A stretch of 64,000 nt of DNA from BOG-931 sp963761525 (GCA_963761525.1 CAVXHG010000008.1:1550001-1614000), one strand, 5' to 3'. Shown: positions 30,677-40,008, counted from the first letter of the stretch. Notes: generated by a model not told the origin, from the sequence alone. Made by a program: numbers and translations.

Positions 30677-30935
30677 TGGCGGAAACAACCTCCGATAGTC
30701 ACCCGATTAATGAAACATAAGGGTTAAGCGGTCCTTAAATTGTTAACGGCCGGGCCAATATAGCTGGTATTTATGCCCCGATCACAATCGACTAAGGAGC
30801 AAAAACATTGATTAAATCCACAACCGGTCATTAACCGTAACTTCCTTAATTTTCATGAGGATGAAGACGCGAAAATTCAAGAAACGCATCCAGCCTGTCG
30901 ATCGCAGATCGCGCCACATCTAAAAGTTGTCGTCG

Positions 30936-31661
30936 ATGAAACACTGCGCCGGTATCGTGACAACCGCTCTTCTGCTGTCGCAGATTGCTGGAGCATCGGC
31001 GGCACGGTTATTGGTCGAGCCTATTTTGCTTGAAATGAATGGCGCCGCCGCCGGCACCTTGACACTGCGCAATGAAGAGAGCGTCGAGAGCGATGTGCAG
31101 ACCCGGGTGTTCCGTTGGCTACAGGCCGACGGACGCGAAACTTTGGAACCGACAACGGATGCGGTCGCCTCGCCGCCGGCGATAAGGTTGACCCCGCACT
31201 CCGATTATACCGTGCGCATAGTCCGCACCGCGACGGAGCCGGTGGCCGGCGAAGAAAGCTACCGCGTCATCGTCGATCAATTGCCAAGCCCAGGGCGGCA
31301 GATGCAACGCGCCGTCAACATTCTAATCAGGCAATCTATTCCGGTATTTTTTCGCGCCGGGCAACTCACCAGGGCAAACGTCTCATGGTCGGTTACATCC
31401 GAACACGGCCAGATATCGGTTAGTGCCTTCAATAGCGGCGATGAGCGGCTGCGGATCGCTTCGCTGCAACTCCACGACGGCGCCGGAACGGTCGTCGATT
31501 TCGGCAACGGTCTCGTCGGCTACGTCTTGGGCCACTCGTCCATGAAATTCATTTTTGCAAAGTCGCCACGTGGTTTCGGCGCAGTAGGGCCAATCCAGCT
31601 GGCCGCTTTCGGCAACAATGGGACCATCCATGCTACGGTTCCATTTGACGTTCACCGGTAG
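30936..31661 (+). CDS. Fimbrial chaperone (PapD-like)
   Basis: The ATG at 30936 gives 241 residues with a signal peptide (GIVTTALLLSQIAGASAA). The Ig-like N-terminal domain has LLVEPILLEMNGAAAGTLTLRNE and the strand FRWLQADG. SYRVIVDQLPSP matches the G1 strand region that donates to subunits, and a second domain follows. It works in the periplasm, carrying pilus subunits to the usher. The next gene overlaps its end by 32 bases, so translation is coupled. Confidence 0.87.
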   Translation: MKHCAGIVTTALLLSQIAGASAARLLVEPILLEMNGAAAGTLTLRNEESVESDVQTRVFRWLQADGRETLEPTTDAVASPPAIRLTPHSDYTVRIVRTATEPVAGEESYRVIVDQLPSPGRQMQRAVNILIRQSIPVFFRAGQLTRANVSWSVTSEHGQISVSAFNSGDERLRIASLQLHDGAGTVVDFGNGLVGYVLGHSSMKFIFAKSPRGFGAVGPIQLAAFGNNGTIHATVPFDVHR

Positions 31662-34077
31662 CACGCTTTTCTTTTTGTCGCTTTCGCTCGGCCCGTTGCT
31701 TTTCCCAGCTCAGGCTCGGGCCGATCAAAGCGGCGAAAACCTGCAGCTTGAAGTCTTCATCAACGACGCGCCGATGAACATGATTTCAAGCTTCGTACGA
31801 TTCGCCGACGGTGGGATCGGCGCCAAAGAAAGCGACCTCGAACAATTGGGACTGCGTCCCGGACTGCACCGCGCCGCGAGCGAAATCGTTTCGCTCGATG
31901 AGATTCCCACCCTGCAATACCGCTACGACGAGCGTGCGCAAAAAATCTTGATCCATGTAAGCGACGACCATCGCATCGCGCGTATCTTCGATCTGCAGCA
32001 AAATTCGCTCGCGAGAGCACCGCGCGCACAAGCCGGATGGGGCGCGACGCTCAACTACGATTTTCTCGGTACGACCGGCAACCTGCAATCGCGGGAGTCG
32101 ATATGGAACAGCGGCTCGTCCCTGACCCTCGACGGGCGCGCTTTCTCGCCCTACGGCACATTCGGGCAATCGGCACTACTCCTTTCGAACCAGGCCCTCA
32201 ACGCCGAAGCCATTCGCCTGGATTCGTCCTATCGCTTTTCCGATCAGGACCGGCTGATCACTTACGATCTGGGTGACGCCATCACCGGCGGGTTGGCATG
32301 GACGCGGCCAATCCGCATCGGCGGCGCGCAGGCACAGAGCAATTTCGCACTCCGCCCGGATCTGATCACCATGCCGCTGCCTAGTCTTGGCGGCACTGCC
32401 GCCGTCCCCTCGACTGTCGACGTCTACGTCAACAATACCAGGACGTTTTCGCAAGAGCTCGGCGCCGGACCGTTCAACGTGACCAATATTCCGCTGGTGA
32501 CCGGCGCCGGGAATGCGCAATTGGTTGTCCGTGACTCATCAGGGCAAGCGACCACCACCACATTGCCATTCTATGCTTCCAGCATTCTTCTGGCGCCCGG
32601 ATTGACGAGTTGGTCGCTCGAAGCGGGCGTGCCGCGTTTGGCTTACGGGTCCGCGGCCGACAGCTATGTCGGTACCGCCGTCGCGTCGGCAACGCTACGT
32701 CGAGGCATCTTCGATTGGCTCACACTGGAGGGTCATGCCGAGGGCGGAGCGAACCTCGCCAATGGCGGCTTCGGCGCGGCGGTCAAGACCGGCAGCTTCG
32801 GTGTCGCCGACGCGGCCGTCGCTGGCAGCACATTCGCTGGCGGCGGCAACGGCCTTCAGACTTATTTATCCTATGATACCCGTCTGCTGGGTCTGAATAT
32901 CAACGTCAGCTCGCAGCGGACCTTCGCACGCTACAACGATTTGGCTTCGGTCACCGCACAATTGCAAAGCCGCGCCTTGGGGTCGGCATCATACCTCTTT
33001 GGGTTCTTCGATTTCATACCATACTACGCGGCCAGCGGCACCTATGCGTCGCTCTATCAGTCCGCTCTTCCACCGCGCAAAACCGATCGGATCACAATTG
33101 GCGCGCCATTTCCGTTCGACGACAAAGCGAGTTGGGGCCTGAGCTATCTGCATCAAATCGATGCGGTGAGCGATGTTTCGGATATCGTATCCTTGTCCTA
33201 TTCGCGCTCGCTGCCTCACGGGACGTCGGTGTTCGCTACCGCCTTTAGCGATTTCGGCACCAACAAAAGCCTTGGCATCGTGGTGGGCCTCACCATACCG
33301 TTCGGAACATCAAGCGCAGTGACCGCGGCGGTAAACAGCGCCGGCCACGCTACAACCGGCACGGTCGACGCGATCAAGTCGCTTGGTCCTAAAACCGGCG
33401 ATTACGGGTGGGAGGTCCGCGATTCCGAAGGGACCGATCCCTACCGCGCGGCGAGCGTGTCCTATCGGTCGGGTTATCTGACCGCCAAGCTCGGTGTCAG
33501 CCAGGGTCAAGGCAATAGTAGTGCCGCCGTCGAACTGCGCGGCTCGATCACTACGATGGGCCGTGACGTGTTCCTCTCCGATTGGATCGACGATGGCTTC
33601 GCGGTGGTCAATGCTGGCGCCCCCAATGTTGAAGTCGCTTACGAAAATCAGCCGATCGGCAAGACCGACTCGCAGGGCATGTTGCTGGTTCCGACGCTGC
33701 GCTCTTACCAGAAGAATTCGATCAGCGTTGATCCCGCAAATATGCCGGTTGACGACGAGATCGAGAGTACGCGTGAGGTAGTGGCGCCCGCCGATCGAGC
33801 CGGCACGCTTGTCACCTTCAAGGTCCATAACGATTTCACGGCGGCGGTGGTTGCGTTCGTGCGGGCGGACGGCAAGTTCGTCGCGCCGGGTTCGCAGGGC
33901 CGCCTCGATGGTGGCGAGCAGTTCTTCGTTGGCTACGACGGTGAGGCATTCATCAGGACGCTTGGCCCATCCAACACCGTGTCGATCGAAACCGAAGACG
34001 CGCAATGCCACGCGACGTTCGACTTCAAACCGCGTCCGGGCGCGCAGGTGCGGATCGGACCGGTCATCTGCCAATAA
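31630..34077 (+). CDS. Outer-membrane fimbrial usher
   Basis: The ATG at 31630 gives 815 residues with a signal peptide (LFFLSLSLGPLLFPAQARA). The N-terminal chaperone-binding domain contains LQLEVFINDAPMN. A long beta-barrel has PLPSLGGTAAVPSTVDVYVNN and GAGPFNVTNIPLVTGAGNAQLVVRD, the plug region typical of archaic ushers. A C-terminal domain has FAVVNAGAPNVEVAYENQPIG. It forms the secretion pore where fibre subunits polymerise. The length agrees with CsuD-type ushers. Its stop is 5 bases from the 3' end of tRNA-Leu. Confidence 0.9.
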   Translation: MLRFHLTFTGSTLFFLSLSLGPLLFPAQARADQSGENLQLEVFINDAPMNMISSFVRFADGGIGAKESDLEQLGLRPGLHRAASEIVSLDEIPTLQYRYDERAQKILIHVSDDHRIARIFDLQQNSLARAPRAQAGWGATLNYDFLGTTGNLQSRESIWNSGSSLTLDGRAFSPYGTFGQSALLLSNQALNAEAIRLDSSYRFSDQDRLITYDLGDAITGGLAWTRPIRIGGAQAQSNFALRPDLITMPLPSLGGTAAVPSTVDVYVNNTRTFSQELGAGPFNVTNIPLVTGAGNAQLVVRDSSGQATTTTLPFYASSILLAPGLTSWSLEAGVPRLAYGSAADSYVGTAVASATLRRGIFDWLTLEGHAEGGANLANGGFGAAVKTGSFGVADAAVAGSTFAGGGNGLQTYLSYDTRLLGLNINVSSQRTFARYNDLASVTAQLQSRALGSASYLFGFFDFIPYYAASGTYASLYQSALPPRKTDRITIGAPFPFDDKASWGLSYLHQIDAVSDVSDIVSLSYSRSLPHGTSVFATAFSDFGTNKSLGIVVGLTIPFGTSSAVTAAVNSAGHATTGTVDAIKSLGPKTGDYGWEVRDSEGTDPYRAASVSYRSGYLTAKLGVSQGQGNSSAAVELRGSITTMGRDVFLSDWIDDGFAVVNAGAPNVEVAYENQPIGKTDSQGMLLVPTLRSYQKNSISVDPANMPVDDEIESTREVVAPADRAGTLVTFKVHNDFTAAVVAFVRADGKFVAPGSQGRLDGGEQFFVGYDGEAFIRTLGPSNTVSIETEDAQCHATFDFKPRPGAQVRIGPVICQ

Positions 34078-34082
34078 ACGTC

Positions 34083-34170
34083 TGGTGCGGACGGCCGGAC
34101 TCGAACCGGCACAGGGATTTCTCCCCGAGGGATTTTAAGTCCCTTGCGTCTACCATTTCGCCACGTCCGC
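34083..34170 (-). tRNA. tRNA-Leu (anticodon UAA)
   Basis: Read on the minus strand the acceptor stem GCGGACG pairs with CGTCCGC, followed by discriminator A and an encoded CCA. The anticodon loop is CTTAAAA with anticodon TAA, flanked by the stem GGGA/TCCC. A long variable arm with GGGGAGAAATCCC and a T-loop GGTTCGAGTCC make it a class II leucine tRNA. The length is 88 bases including CCA. Confidence 0.95.
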
Positions 34171-34256
34171 AAGGCGGACAGCTTTAATGCCCGCGTAGAA
34201 TTGAGTTTAGCATCCGCCGCACGCGCGGCGGAAGCGAACGGGTCCAGGCGGAATGC

Positions 34257-34529
34257 TTACTGCGGCTTGGTCTTGGAGGGCGTACGCGCGGCCTGTGGCT
34301 GGCCCGTATCGCGAATATTGCCCCAAGGATCGTTGGTCTTCTTTTCCGGGATTTTGTTCAGCTCCGACTTGTAGGCCCTGTCCCGCGCGTCCTGCGCCGC
34401 CTGCTCGTCGGGCGTGAGTTTTTTCTTCTCGTCTTTTCCGAAGGAAATGCCCGGCATCGGCATCTGAGCGGCGGCGGCGCCGGTCAGTAAGCCAAGGATA
34501 ACAGCAGCTCCCAAGAACTTGCGCAGCAT
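34257..34529 (-). CDS. Small secreted hypothetical protein
   Basis: The ATG at 34529 gives 90 residues. The signal peptide is FLGAAVILGLLTGAAAAQ. The mature part is charged and probably helical (KKKLTPDEQAAQDARDRAYKSELNKIPEKKTNDPWGNIR). The YKxxLxxIPxKKxxDPWGxxR motif is common in short exported Rhizobiales proteins. The function is unknown. Confidence 0.75.
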   Translation of the reverse strand: MLRKFLGAAVILGLLTGAAAAQMPMPGISFGKDEKKKLTPDEQAAQDARDRAYKSELNKIPEKKTNDPWGNIRDTGQPQAARTPSKTKPQ

Positions 34530-34611
34530 GTCCAGCTCCAATCCTCCAATCAGGCTGTGGCAGTTCGGCACAAATAGGGCGGCATTGATGCCGCACCGTG
34601 CCTCCAACGGT

Positions 34612-35064
34612 CTATTCCTTGAAGATGTGGCCCCAAAGCTTGTCCCAGGCTTCGCCGGAAAGATCCGTAACGCGCCCGTCCTGCTCGAAGAATTTGTTCG
34701 GCACCTGGAACATTGTCAGCATCAGGCCGCCCTCGGGCGTGCAGGCAACATGGCGGCTGCCGGCTTCGCGCCAGACGAATTCACCGGGGCCGACACTGAG
34801 CCCTTCCGCTGGACCTTCCTTATCGACCAGCCTGCCCTCGAGCACGTAAGTCTGCTCGATCTTGACGTGTTCGTGGTCCGGCAGCACCGCGCCCGGCGCG
34901 AAGCGCATCAGGGCAGTGACGAGTCCACTCTCCTTGTCGAACAGCAAACCCTTCACCTCGCAGCCGGAAAACCGCGTCTTCTTCCATTCCTGTTGAGCGG
35001 GCCGGACGACGTGGGAATGGGTGTCGAGGGTGTCGTGCTTGGATTTGGGGGTGATAGCGTCCAT
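34612..35064 (-). CDS. Cupin domain protein
   Basis: The ATG at 35064 gives 150 residues forming one cupin barrel. Metal-ligand motifs are LPDHEHVKIEQTYVLEGRL (motif 1, His/His/Glu) and VGPGEFVWREAGSRHVACTPEG (motif 2, His). It resembles the ChrR-type cupins that bind zinc or iron. No anti-sigma part or sigma gene is adjacent, so an enzymatic or sensing role cannot be assigned. It lies 70 bases downstream of gpt on the same strand. Confidence 0.85.
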   Translation of the reverse strand: MDAITPKSKHDTLDTHSHVVRPAQQEWKKTRFSGCEVKGLLFDKESGLVTALMRFAPGAVLPDHEHVKIEQTYVLEGRLVDKEGPAEGLSVGPGEFVWREAGSRHVACTPEGGLMLTMFQVPNKFFEQDGRVTDLSGEAWDKLWGHIFKE

Positions 35065-35134
35065 GGGAGTCTCCCTTAAAATCAGGCTGCAAGATCGGCT
35101 CGGTGGCAATCATAGCCGATTGCACCAGGGCGCT

Positions 35135-35641
35135 CTACAAGGCCGCATCGCGGATCGGTGGCTGGAACGCCAGACCGGTATCCCACGGAAAATAGATCCA
35201 GGTATCCTGCGACACTTCGGTGATGAAGGTATCCACCATCGGCCGGCCCATCGGCTTGGCATAGACGGTAGCGAAATGCGCCCCTGGCAAAATTCCCCGC
35301 ACGACCTTCGCGGTCTGCCCGGTGTCGACAAGATCGTCGACGATCAGCACTCCCCCACCCTTGCTTCCGCCGAGCGCAACGATCGACGGCGCGATATCCT
35401 TGAGCACCGTCAACTGACCTTGCGTTTGATGCGCGTAGCTTTCCACGCACACGGTCTCGATCATCCGCACCCCGAGTTCGCGGGCAACGATCCCCGCCGG
35501 GACGAGGCCACCGCGTGTGATGCAGACGATCGCCTTGAATGGGCCCGCACCGTTGAGCCGCCAGGCCAGCGCACGGGAATCGCGATGGAATTGATCCCAT
35601 GAAACCGGAAAGATTTTTTCGGGATTTACCGGCTCGGCCAT
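35135..35641 (-). CDS. gpt: Xanthine phosphoribosyltransferase
   Basis: This is a purine salvage enzyme that joins xanthine or guanine to PRPP. The 168 residues contain the PRPP-binding motif VLIVDDLVDTGQT at 98-110, ITRGGLVPAGIVARELGVR near residue 41, and the base-contacting WIYFPWDTGLAFQPP near the C-terminus, as in bacterial Gpt. It is cytoplasmic or loosely membrane-bound. It starts 11 bases after the CinA-like gene ends, so the pair is an operon. Confidence 0.92.
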   Translation of the reverse strand: MAEPVNPEKIFPVSWDQFHRDSRALAWRLNGAGPFKAIVCITRGGLVPAGIVARELGVRMIETVCVESYAHQTQGQLTVLKDIAPSIVALGGSKGGGVLIVDDLVDTGQTAKVVRGILPGAHFATVYAKPMGRPMVDTFITEVSQDTWIYFPWDTGLAFQPPIRDAAL

Positions 35642-35652
35642 GGCGGCGGCTC

Positions 35653-36429
35653 CTACTTTTGGCCCGCGGCCAGTTCTGACCGCACCCGCGTCAGCATCGC
35701 CTGAATCGCCGTCATCGCAGCAGCGATCTTCTGCGGGTCCCGCGAACGCACAACAACGTTGGTATTGCCGCCGCGCTCATCCATGAACGGATAGGAGCCG
35801 ATAATAACGTCGGGATGATTTTTGGCGATTGCGCCGAGTTCGGTGCCAATGTCGCCTTCGCGGCAATCGGCGCGGATCGATTCCGACAGCATCTTCACGC
35901 CGGTCTTCAATTTCGGCGCGACATAATCGAGCATCGCCTGCATGATGTTCGGTACACCGGCCATGACGATGACATTGCCGATCCAGAAGCCCGGCGCGGC
36001 GGAAATCTTGTTGAGCACAAGCTCGGCGCCGGCCGGCGCACGCGTCATGCGCATCCGTGCTTCGTTCATCACCCCGCCGGTTTCGGCGACCCGCGCTTTC
36101 ATCATCTCTACGGCTTTCGGATGATAGTCGAGGCTGACGCCGAACGCCTTGGCGACGCAGTCCGCCGTGATGTCGTCGTGGGTCGGGCCGATCCCGCCGG
36201 TGGTGAAAATGTAGGTGTAGCGGGCGCGAAGCGCGTTCAGCGCGGTAACGATCTCCGGCTCTTCGTCCGGAACGACGCGGACTTCCTTCAGGTCGATGCC
36301 GATATTGGTCAGGTACTCGGCGATGTAGCCGATGTTCTTGTCCTTGGTGCGGCCCGAGAGGATTTCGTCGCCGATAACAAGGATGGCGGCGGTGATAACG
36401 CCGTCGGTCTTGGCCATATCGTCGGCCAT
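35653..36429 (-). CDS. Molybdopterin-binding CinA-like protein
   Basis: The ATG at 36429 gives 258 residues. The MoaB/MogA-like domain of competence/damage-inducible protein A is seen in ILVIGDEILSGRTKDKNIGYIAEYL, VVPDEEPEIV and FTTGGIGPTHDDITAD. The C-terminal amidohydrolase domain of full-length CinA is absent. In family members this COG1058 part hydrolyses ADP-ribose or related nucleotides (known for some). An ATG 9 bases upstream is also possible. It is followed closely by gpt. Confidence 0.87.
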   Translation of the reverse strand: MADDMAKTDGVITAAILVIGDEILSGRTKDKNIGYIAEYLTNIGIDLKEVRVVPDEEPEIVTALNALRARYTYIFTTGGIGPTHDDITADCVAKAFGVSLDYHPKAVEMMKARVAETGGVMNEARMRMTRAPAGAELVLNKISAAPGFWIGNVIVMAGVPNIMQAMLDYVAPKLKTGVKMLSESIRADCREGDIGTELGAIAKNHPDVIIGSYPFMDERGGNTNVVVRSRDPQKIAAAMTAIQAMLTRVRSELAAGQK

Positions 36430-36663
36430 TGGGCTCAATCTCCGTGCTTCTGCTTGCTGTAGCGCGGCGGCGTGGGCGGCTCAAGGCTAGGCGAGGCAAT
36501 GGTCAGTCCGCCCAAATCCTGTGCAAAAAGGCGCTACCAGCAAGCGCTTGACCCCTCCCCGCCGGGAACAATTTGGCGCAAAGATTGCTTGAACGGTAGA
36601 TTGCTGAAGGCCTTATCGCCTTGAGCATCGTGCTGTTCGATTAGCGGGTCGGGGATTCGGGGC

Positions 36664-38073
36664 ATGTTCGATGAGATGCGAGACAGCGGTGGCGCGGTGC
36701 GGCCGGCCTACGCTGAACTATCGCAGTGGCTGAGCCAAATCCCGCCCGATGTCCTCGATTTTCGCCGCCGCGAGGCGGAGCTGCTTTTCCGGCGCATCGG
36801 CATCACTTTCGCGGTCTACGGCGACCCCGAAGCGACCGAGCGCTTAATCCCATTCGACGTCATTCCACGCATCCTCGCCGCGCAGGAATGGGACATCGTT
36901 CGGCGCGGCTTGGAGCAGCGGATCAAGGCCATCAACGCCTACATCAAGGACGTTTACAACCGCCGCGAAATCCTCAAAGCCGGCGTCGTGCCGGAGGATC
37001 TGGTCTTCCAAAACCCGGTATTCCGTCCGGAGATGAACGGCCAAAAAGTGCCGCACGATATTTACGTGCACATCGCCGGCATCGATATTGTTCGCATCGA
37101 TGCCGAGACTTTTTACGTGCTTGAGGATAATGCGCGCACGCCATCCGGGGTCTCCTACATGCTGGAGAATCGCGAGATCATGCTGCGGCTGTTTCCGGAG
37201 CTGTTCTCGCGCTACCGCATCGCGCCCGTGGAAAATTACCCGGACGAATTGCTGGCAACACTAAGATCGATCGCGCCGCCGGCGGCACCTTCTGAACCCA
37301 ACGTTGTCCTGCTTACGCCGGGCGTCTTTAACTCCGCGTATTACGAACACTCCTTCCTCGCCGACAAGCTGGGCATCGAACTGGTCGAGGGTCGCGATCT
37401 CGTGATCAAGGATGACGTCGTATCGATGCGCACAACTGAGGGATTGAAACGCGTCGACGTCATCTATCGGCGTATCGACGACGATTTTCTTGATCCGCTG
37501 GTATTCCGGCCCGACAGCGCGCTCGGTGTCCCCGGCCTGATGTCGGCCTATCAGGCCGGCAATGTCACACTCGCCAACGCAGTCGGCACCGGCATCGCCG
37601 ACGACAAGGCGGTGTACAGCTACATGCCTGCGATCGTGAAATTCTATCTCGGCGAAGAACCGATCCTGAAAAACGTACCGACCTGGCGCTGCCGCGAGGA
37701 AGAGCACCTCGCCTACGTGCTCGATCACCTCGAAGAGCTCGTCGTGAAAGAAGTTCACGGCTCCGGTGGTTACGGGATGCTGATCGGACCGAAGGAAGAC
37801 AAGACCACGATCGCCACCTTCCGCGCCAAGCTGAAATCCGATCCGAAAAACTTCATCGCGCAGCCGACGCTTGCGCTCTCGACATGTCCGACGTGCGTCG
37901 AAGAAGGCATCGCGCCACGACACGTCGACTTACGTCCGTTCGTGCTTGCGGGTCGCGACCGCATCCGCATCGTTCCGGGCGGTCTTACGCGCGTTGCACT
38001 CAAACGTGGCTCATTGGTCGTAAACTCAAGCCAAGGCGGCGGCACCAAAGACACTTGGGTGCTGGACGGATAA
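36664..38073 (+). CDS. Circularly permuted ATP-grasp protein (COG2308)
   Basis: The 469 residues match the circularly permuted type 2 ATP-grasp family. They contain the VYNRREILKAGVVPEDLV region, FYVLEDNARTPSGVSYMLENR, the YRRIDDDFLDPLVFRPDS segment and the C-terminal VVKEVHGSGGYGMLIGP (nucleotide-binding loop). It probably forms peptide-like bonds using ATP. It is the first gene of a four-gene operon with the alpha-E, transglutaminase and Anbu peptidase genes, a set conserved in many proteobacteria and proposed to make and process a peptide tag or product. Confidence 0.92.
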   Translation: MFDEMRDSGGAVRPAYAELSQWLSQIPPDVLDFRRREAELLFRRIGITFAVYGDPEATERLIPFDVIPRILAAQEWDIVRRGLEQRIKAINAYIKDVYNRREILKAGVVPEDLVFQNPVFRPEMNGQKVPHDIYVHIAGIDIVRIDAETFYVLEDNARTPSGVSYMLENREIMLRLFPELFSRYRIAPVENYPDELLATLRSIAPPAAPSEPNVVLLTPGVFNSAYYEHSFLADKLGIELVEGRDLVIKDDVVSMRTTEGLKRVDVIYRRIDDDFLDPLVFRPDSALGVPGLMSAYQAGNVTLANAVGTGIADDKAVYSYMPAIVKFYLGEEPILKNVPTWRCREEEHLAYVLDHLEELVVKEVHGSGGYGMLIGPKEDKTTIATFRAKLKSDPKNFIAQPTLALSTCPTCVEEGIAPRHVDLRPFVLAGRDRIRIVPGGLTRVALKRGSLVVNSSQGGGTKDTWVLDG

Positions 38074-38083
38074 GTTTTGACAC

Positions 38084-39025
38084 ATGCTTTCACGCACCGC
38101 CGATAACCTCTACTGGCTCGCCCGTTACGTCGAGCGCGCGGAATATCTGGCGCGCATTCTCGATACTACCTTGCGGCTCACCGCATTGCCGCTGGCTTAT
38201 GTCGGCAAGTCCAACGAATGGGAGTCGGCGGTTGCGACAGCCGGCTGCGCAGCCGCTTTTTTCGCCGCCCATGACGAGGCCAACGAAGAGACCGTCACCG
38301 AATTCCTCGCATTCTCCACCAGCAATCCATCCTCGATCCGCAATTGTTTCGAAAATGCCCGCATCAACGCGCGTGCGGTACGTACCGCGTTGACCATCGA
38401 AATGTGGGACTCCATCAACAGCGCCTGGCTTGAACTCAAGAAATGGGGCAACGGACCTTCGTCCCGCGAGGAGTTTGCCCGGTTCCTGCGCTGGGTTATG
38501 GGCTCGTCGCTGAATTTCGACGGCTCCGCCTACCGTACGATGTTGCGCAACGACGCCTACTGGTTTTCGCGGCTCGGTGTCTACGCCGAGCGTGCCGATA
38601 ATACCGCGCGCATTCTGGACGTGAAATATCACCTGCTCCTGCCTGCCGAGGAGCACGTCGGCGGCCCGCTCGATTACTTCCAGTGGACTTCGATCCTGCG
38701 CTCGGTGTCCGCCCTGACCGCCTATCACTGGGTCTATCGCGAGAACGTGAAACCGTGGCTAGTCGCCGATCTGCTGATCCTGCGGGACGAGATGCCGCGA
38801 TCGCTGGCGAACTGCTACGAAAACCTTGTGCAGAACCTCGACCGCATCGGCAAATCTTACGGCCGCCAGGGACCCGCGCAGCGCCAGGCGCGTGCAATTC
38901 GCGCCCGGCTGGAGAACAGCAAGATCGAAGATATCTTCCAGAACGGACTGCACGAATTCATCGACGAATTTATCGAGGACAACAACCGGCTAGGCAGCGC
39001 GGTGGCCCAGCAATACCTGCTGTAA
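38084..39025 (+). CDS. Alpha-E domain protein (COG2307)
   Basis: The 313 residues are largely helical. The family start MLSRTADNLYWLARYVERAEYLARIL is exact, and SSLNFDGSAYRTMLRNDAYWFSRLGVYAERADNTARILD is a second repeat of the same pattern. The role is undefined, but the protein always accompanies the ATP-grasp partner, whose stop lies 10 bases upstream. A scaffold or peptide carrier role is possible (inference). Confidence 0.92.
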   Translation: MLSRTADNLYWLARYVERAEYLARILDTTLRLTALPLAYVGKSNEWESAVATAGCAAAFFAAHDEANEETVTEFLAFSTSNPSSIRNCFENARINARAVRTALTIEMWDSINSAWLELKKWGNGPSSREEFARFLRWVMGSSLNFDGSAYRTMLRNDAYWFSRLGVYAERADNTARILDVKYHLLLPAEEHVGGPLDYFQWTSILRSVSALTAYHWVYRENVKPWLVADLLILRDEMPRSLANCYENLVQNLDRIGKSYGRQGPAQRQARAIRARLENSKIEDIFQNGLHEFIDEFIEDNNRLGSAVAQQYLL

Positions 39026-39119
39026 CCGGGATTACCGAGCAGCAGGTCCCGAATAGGCGACAGCGCAGCCCGATGTCGTCTATTGTCTGGTCAGCGACTT
39101 CCGTTTACCTGCTTTTGAT

Positions 39120-39941
39120 ATGCGCCTGCGCATCGCCCACAGCTCGGTCTATCGTTACGATCCACCCGCCACGGGTGTGATCCAGGTACTACGGCTGACG
39201 CCGCGCAATCATGATGGCCAATATATCACCGACTGGCGCATCGACGTGACACCCGATGCGCGGCTAGCCGCCCGTGACGACGCGTTCGGCAATATCACTC
39301 ACGTCTTCACCGCCGATGGACCGCTCGGCGAATTGCACGTCGATGTCTATGGCCTGGTCGAAACCCAGAGTGCAGATGGCGTGGTTCAGGGCACCGTCGA
39401 GCGCTTTCCGCAAAGCCTATATCTTCGTGATACCGCACTAACCGAAGCTGACGCCCCGATCCGCGACTTTGCCCAAAAAATCCGCGCCGACGCCGGCGAT
39501 GACGCGCTTGCCGTACTTCACGCGTTACTCGACCGCTTGCACGAAGACATCCATTGCGAGGCAACGACAAACGACCAAAGCGAGCGGGAGACGTCGTCCA
39601 ACGCCGCCAAGTCTTTCGCGCTCAAGCGCGGCACGCCAAACGATCTTGCCCACATCTTCATTGGTGCGGCCCACGTACTCGGCATCCCGGCCCGCTGTAT
39701 CGGGGGCTATTTCTGCAAGCCCGACATGAACGGAGCGCAGGATACCGGCCACGCTTGGGCGGAGGCTTATGTGCCCGGCCTTGGTTGGGTCGCCTTCGAT
39801 CCGGCAAATGGCTTTTGCCCGACAGACGCTCACGTCCGCGTCGCGGTCGGGCTCGATTATCTCGGCGCCGCTCCGATGCGCGGGACACGGCTCGGTGCCG
39901 GTGCCGAAACGCTCGCGGTCGCCATCAAGGTCGATCAATAA
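39120..39941 (+). CDS. Transglutaminase-like cysteine protease of the Anbu operon
   Basis: The 273 residues begin with the bacterial N-terminal domain MRLRIAHSSVYRYDPPATGVIQVLRLTPRNHDGQ and continue with a transglutaminase core. In the core, GHAWAEAYVPGLGWVAFDPANG carries the catalytic His and Asp. The expected Cys position, normally in a GxCxDxA motif, reads KRGTPNDLAHIFIG here, so the nucleophile Cys seems to be replaced. The protein may be non-catalytic or bind a peptide. It is the third gene of the operon. Confidence 0.88.
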   Translation: MRLRIAHSSVYRYDPPATGVIQVLRLTPRNHDGQYITDWRIDVTPDARLAARDDAFGNITHVFTADGPLGELHVDVYGLVETQSADGVVQGTVERFPQSLYLRDTALTEADAPIRDFAQKIRADAGDDALAVLHALLDRLHEDIHCEATTNDQSERETSSNAAKSFALKRGTPNDLAHIFIGAAHVLGIPARCIGGYFCKPDMNGAQDTGHAWAEAYVPGLGWVAFDPANGFCPTDAHVRVAVGLDYLGAAPMRGTRLGAGAETLAVAIKVDQ

Positions 39942-40008
39942 CAGAAGCGTTTTCCGTACTGCGTCTCGAAGCAGATGCTATAAACGGTGCGCTGGGGGAT
40001 TTTCCACG

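Noticed and set aside
30855..30923. A 22-codon frame just upstream of the fimbrial chaperone
   Set aside because: It has no ribosome site and its basic composition looks random.
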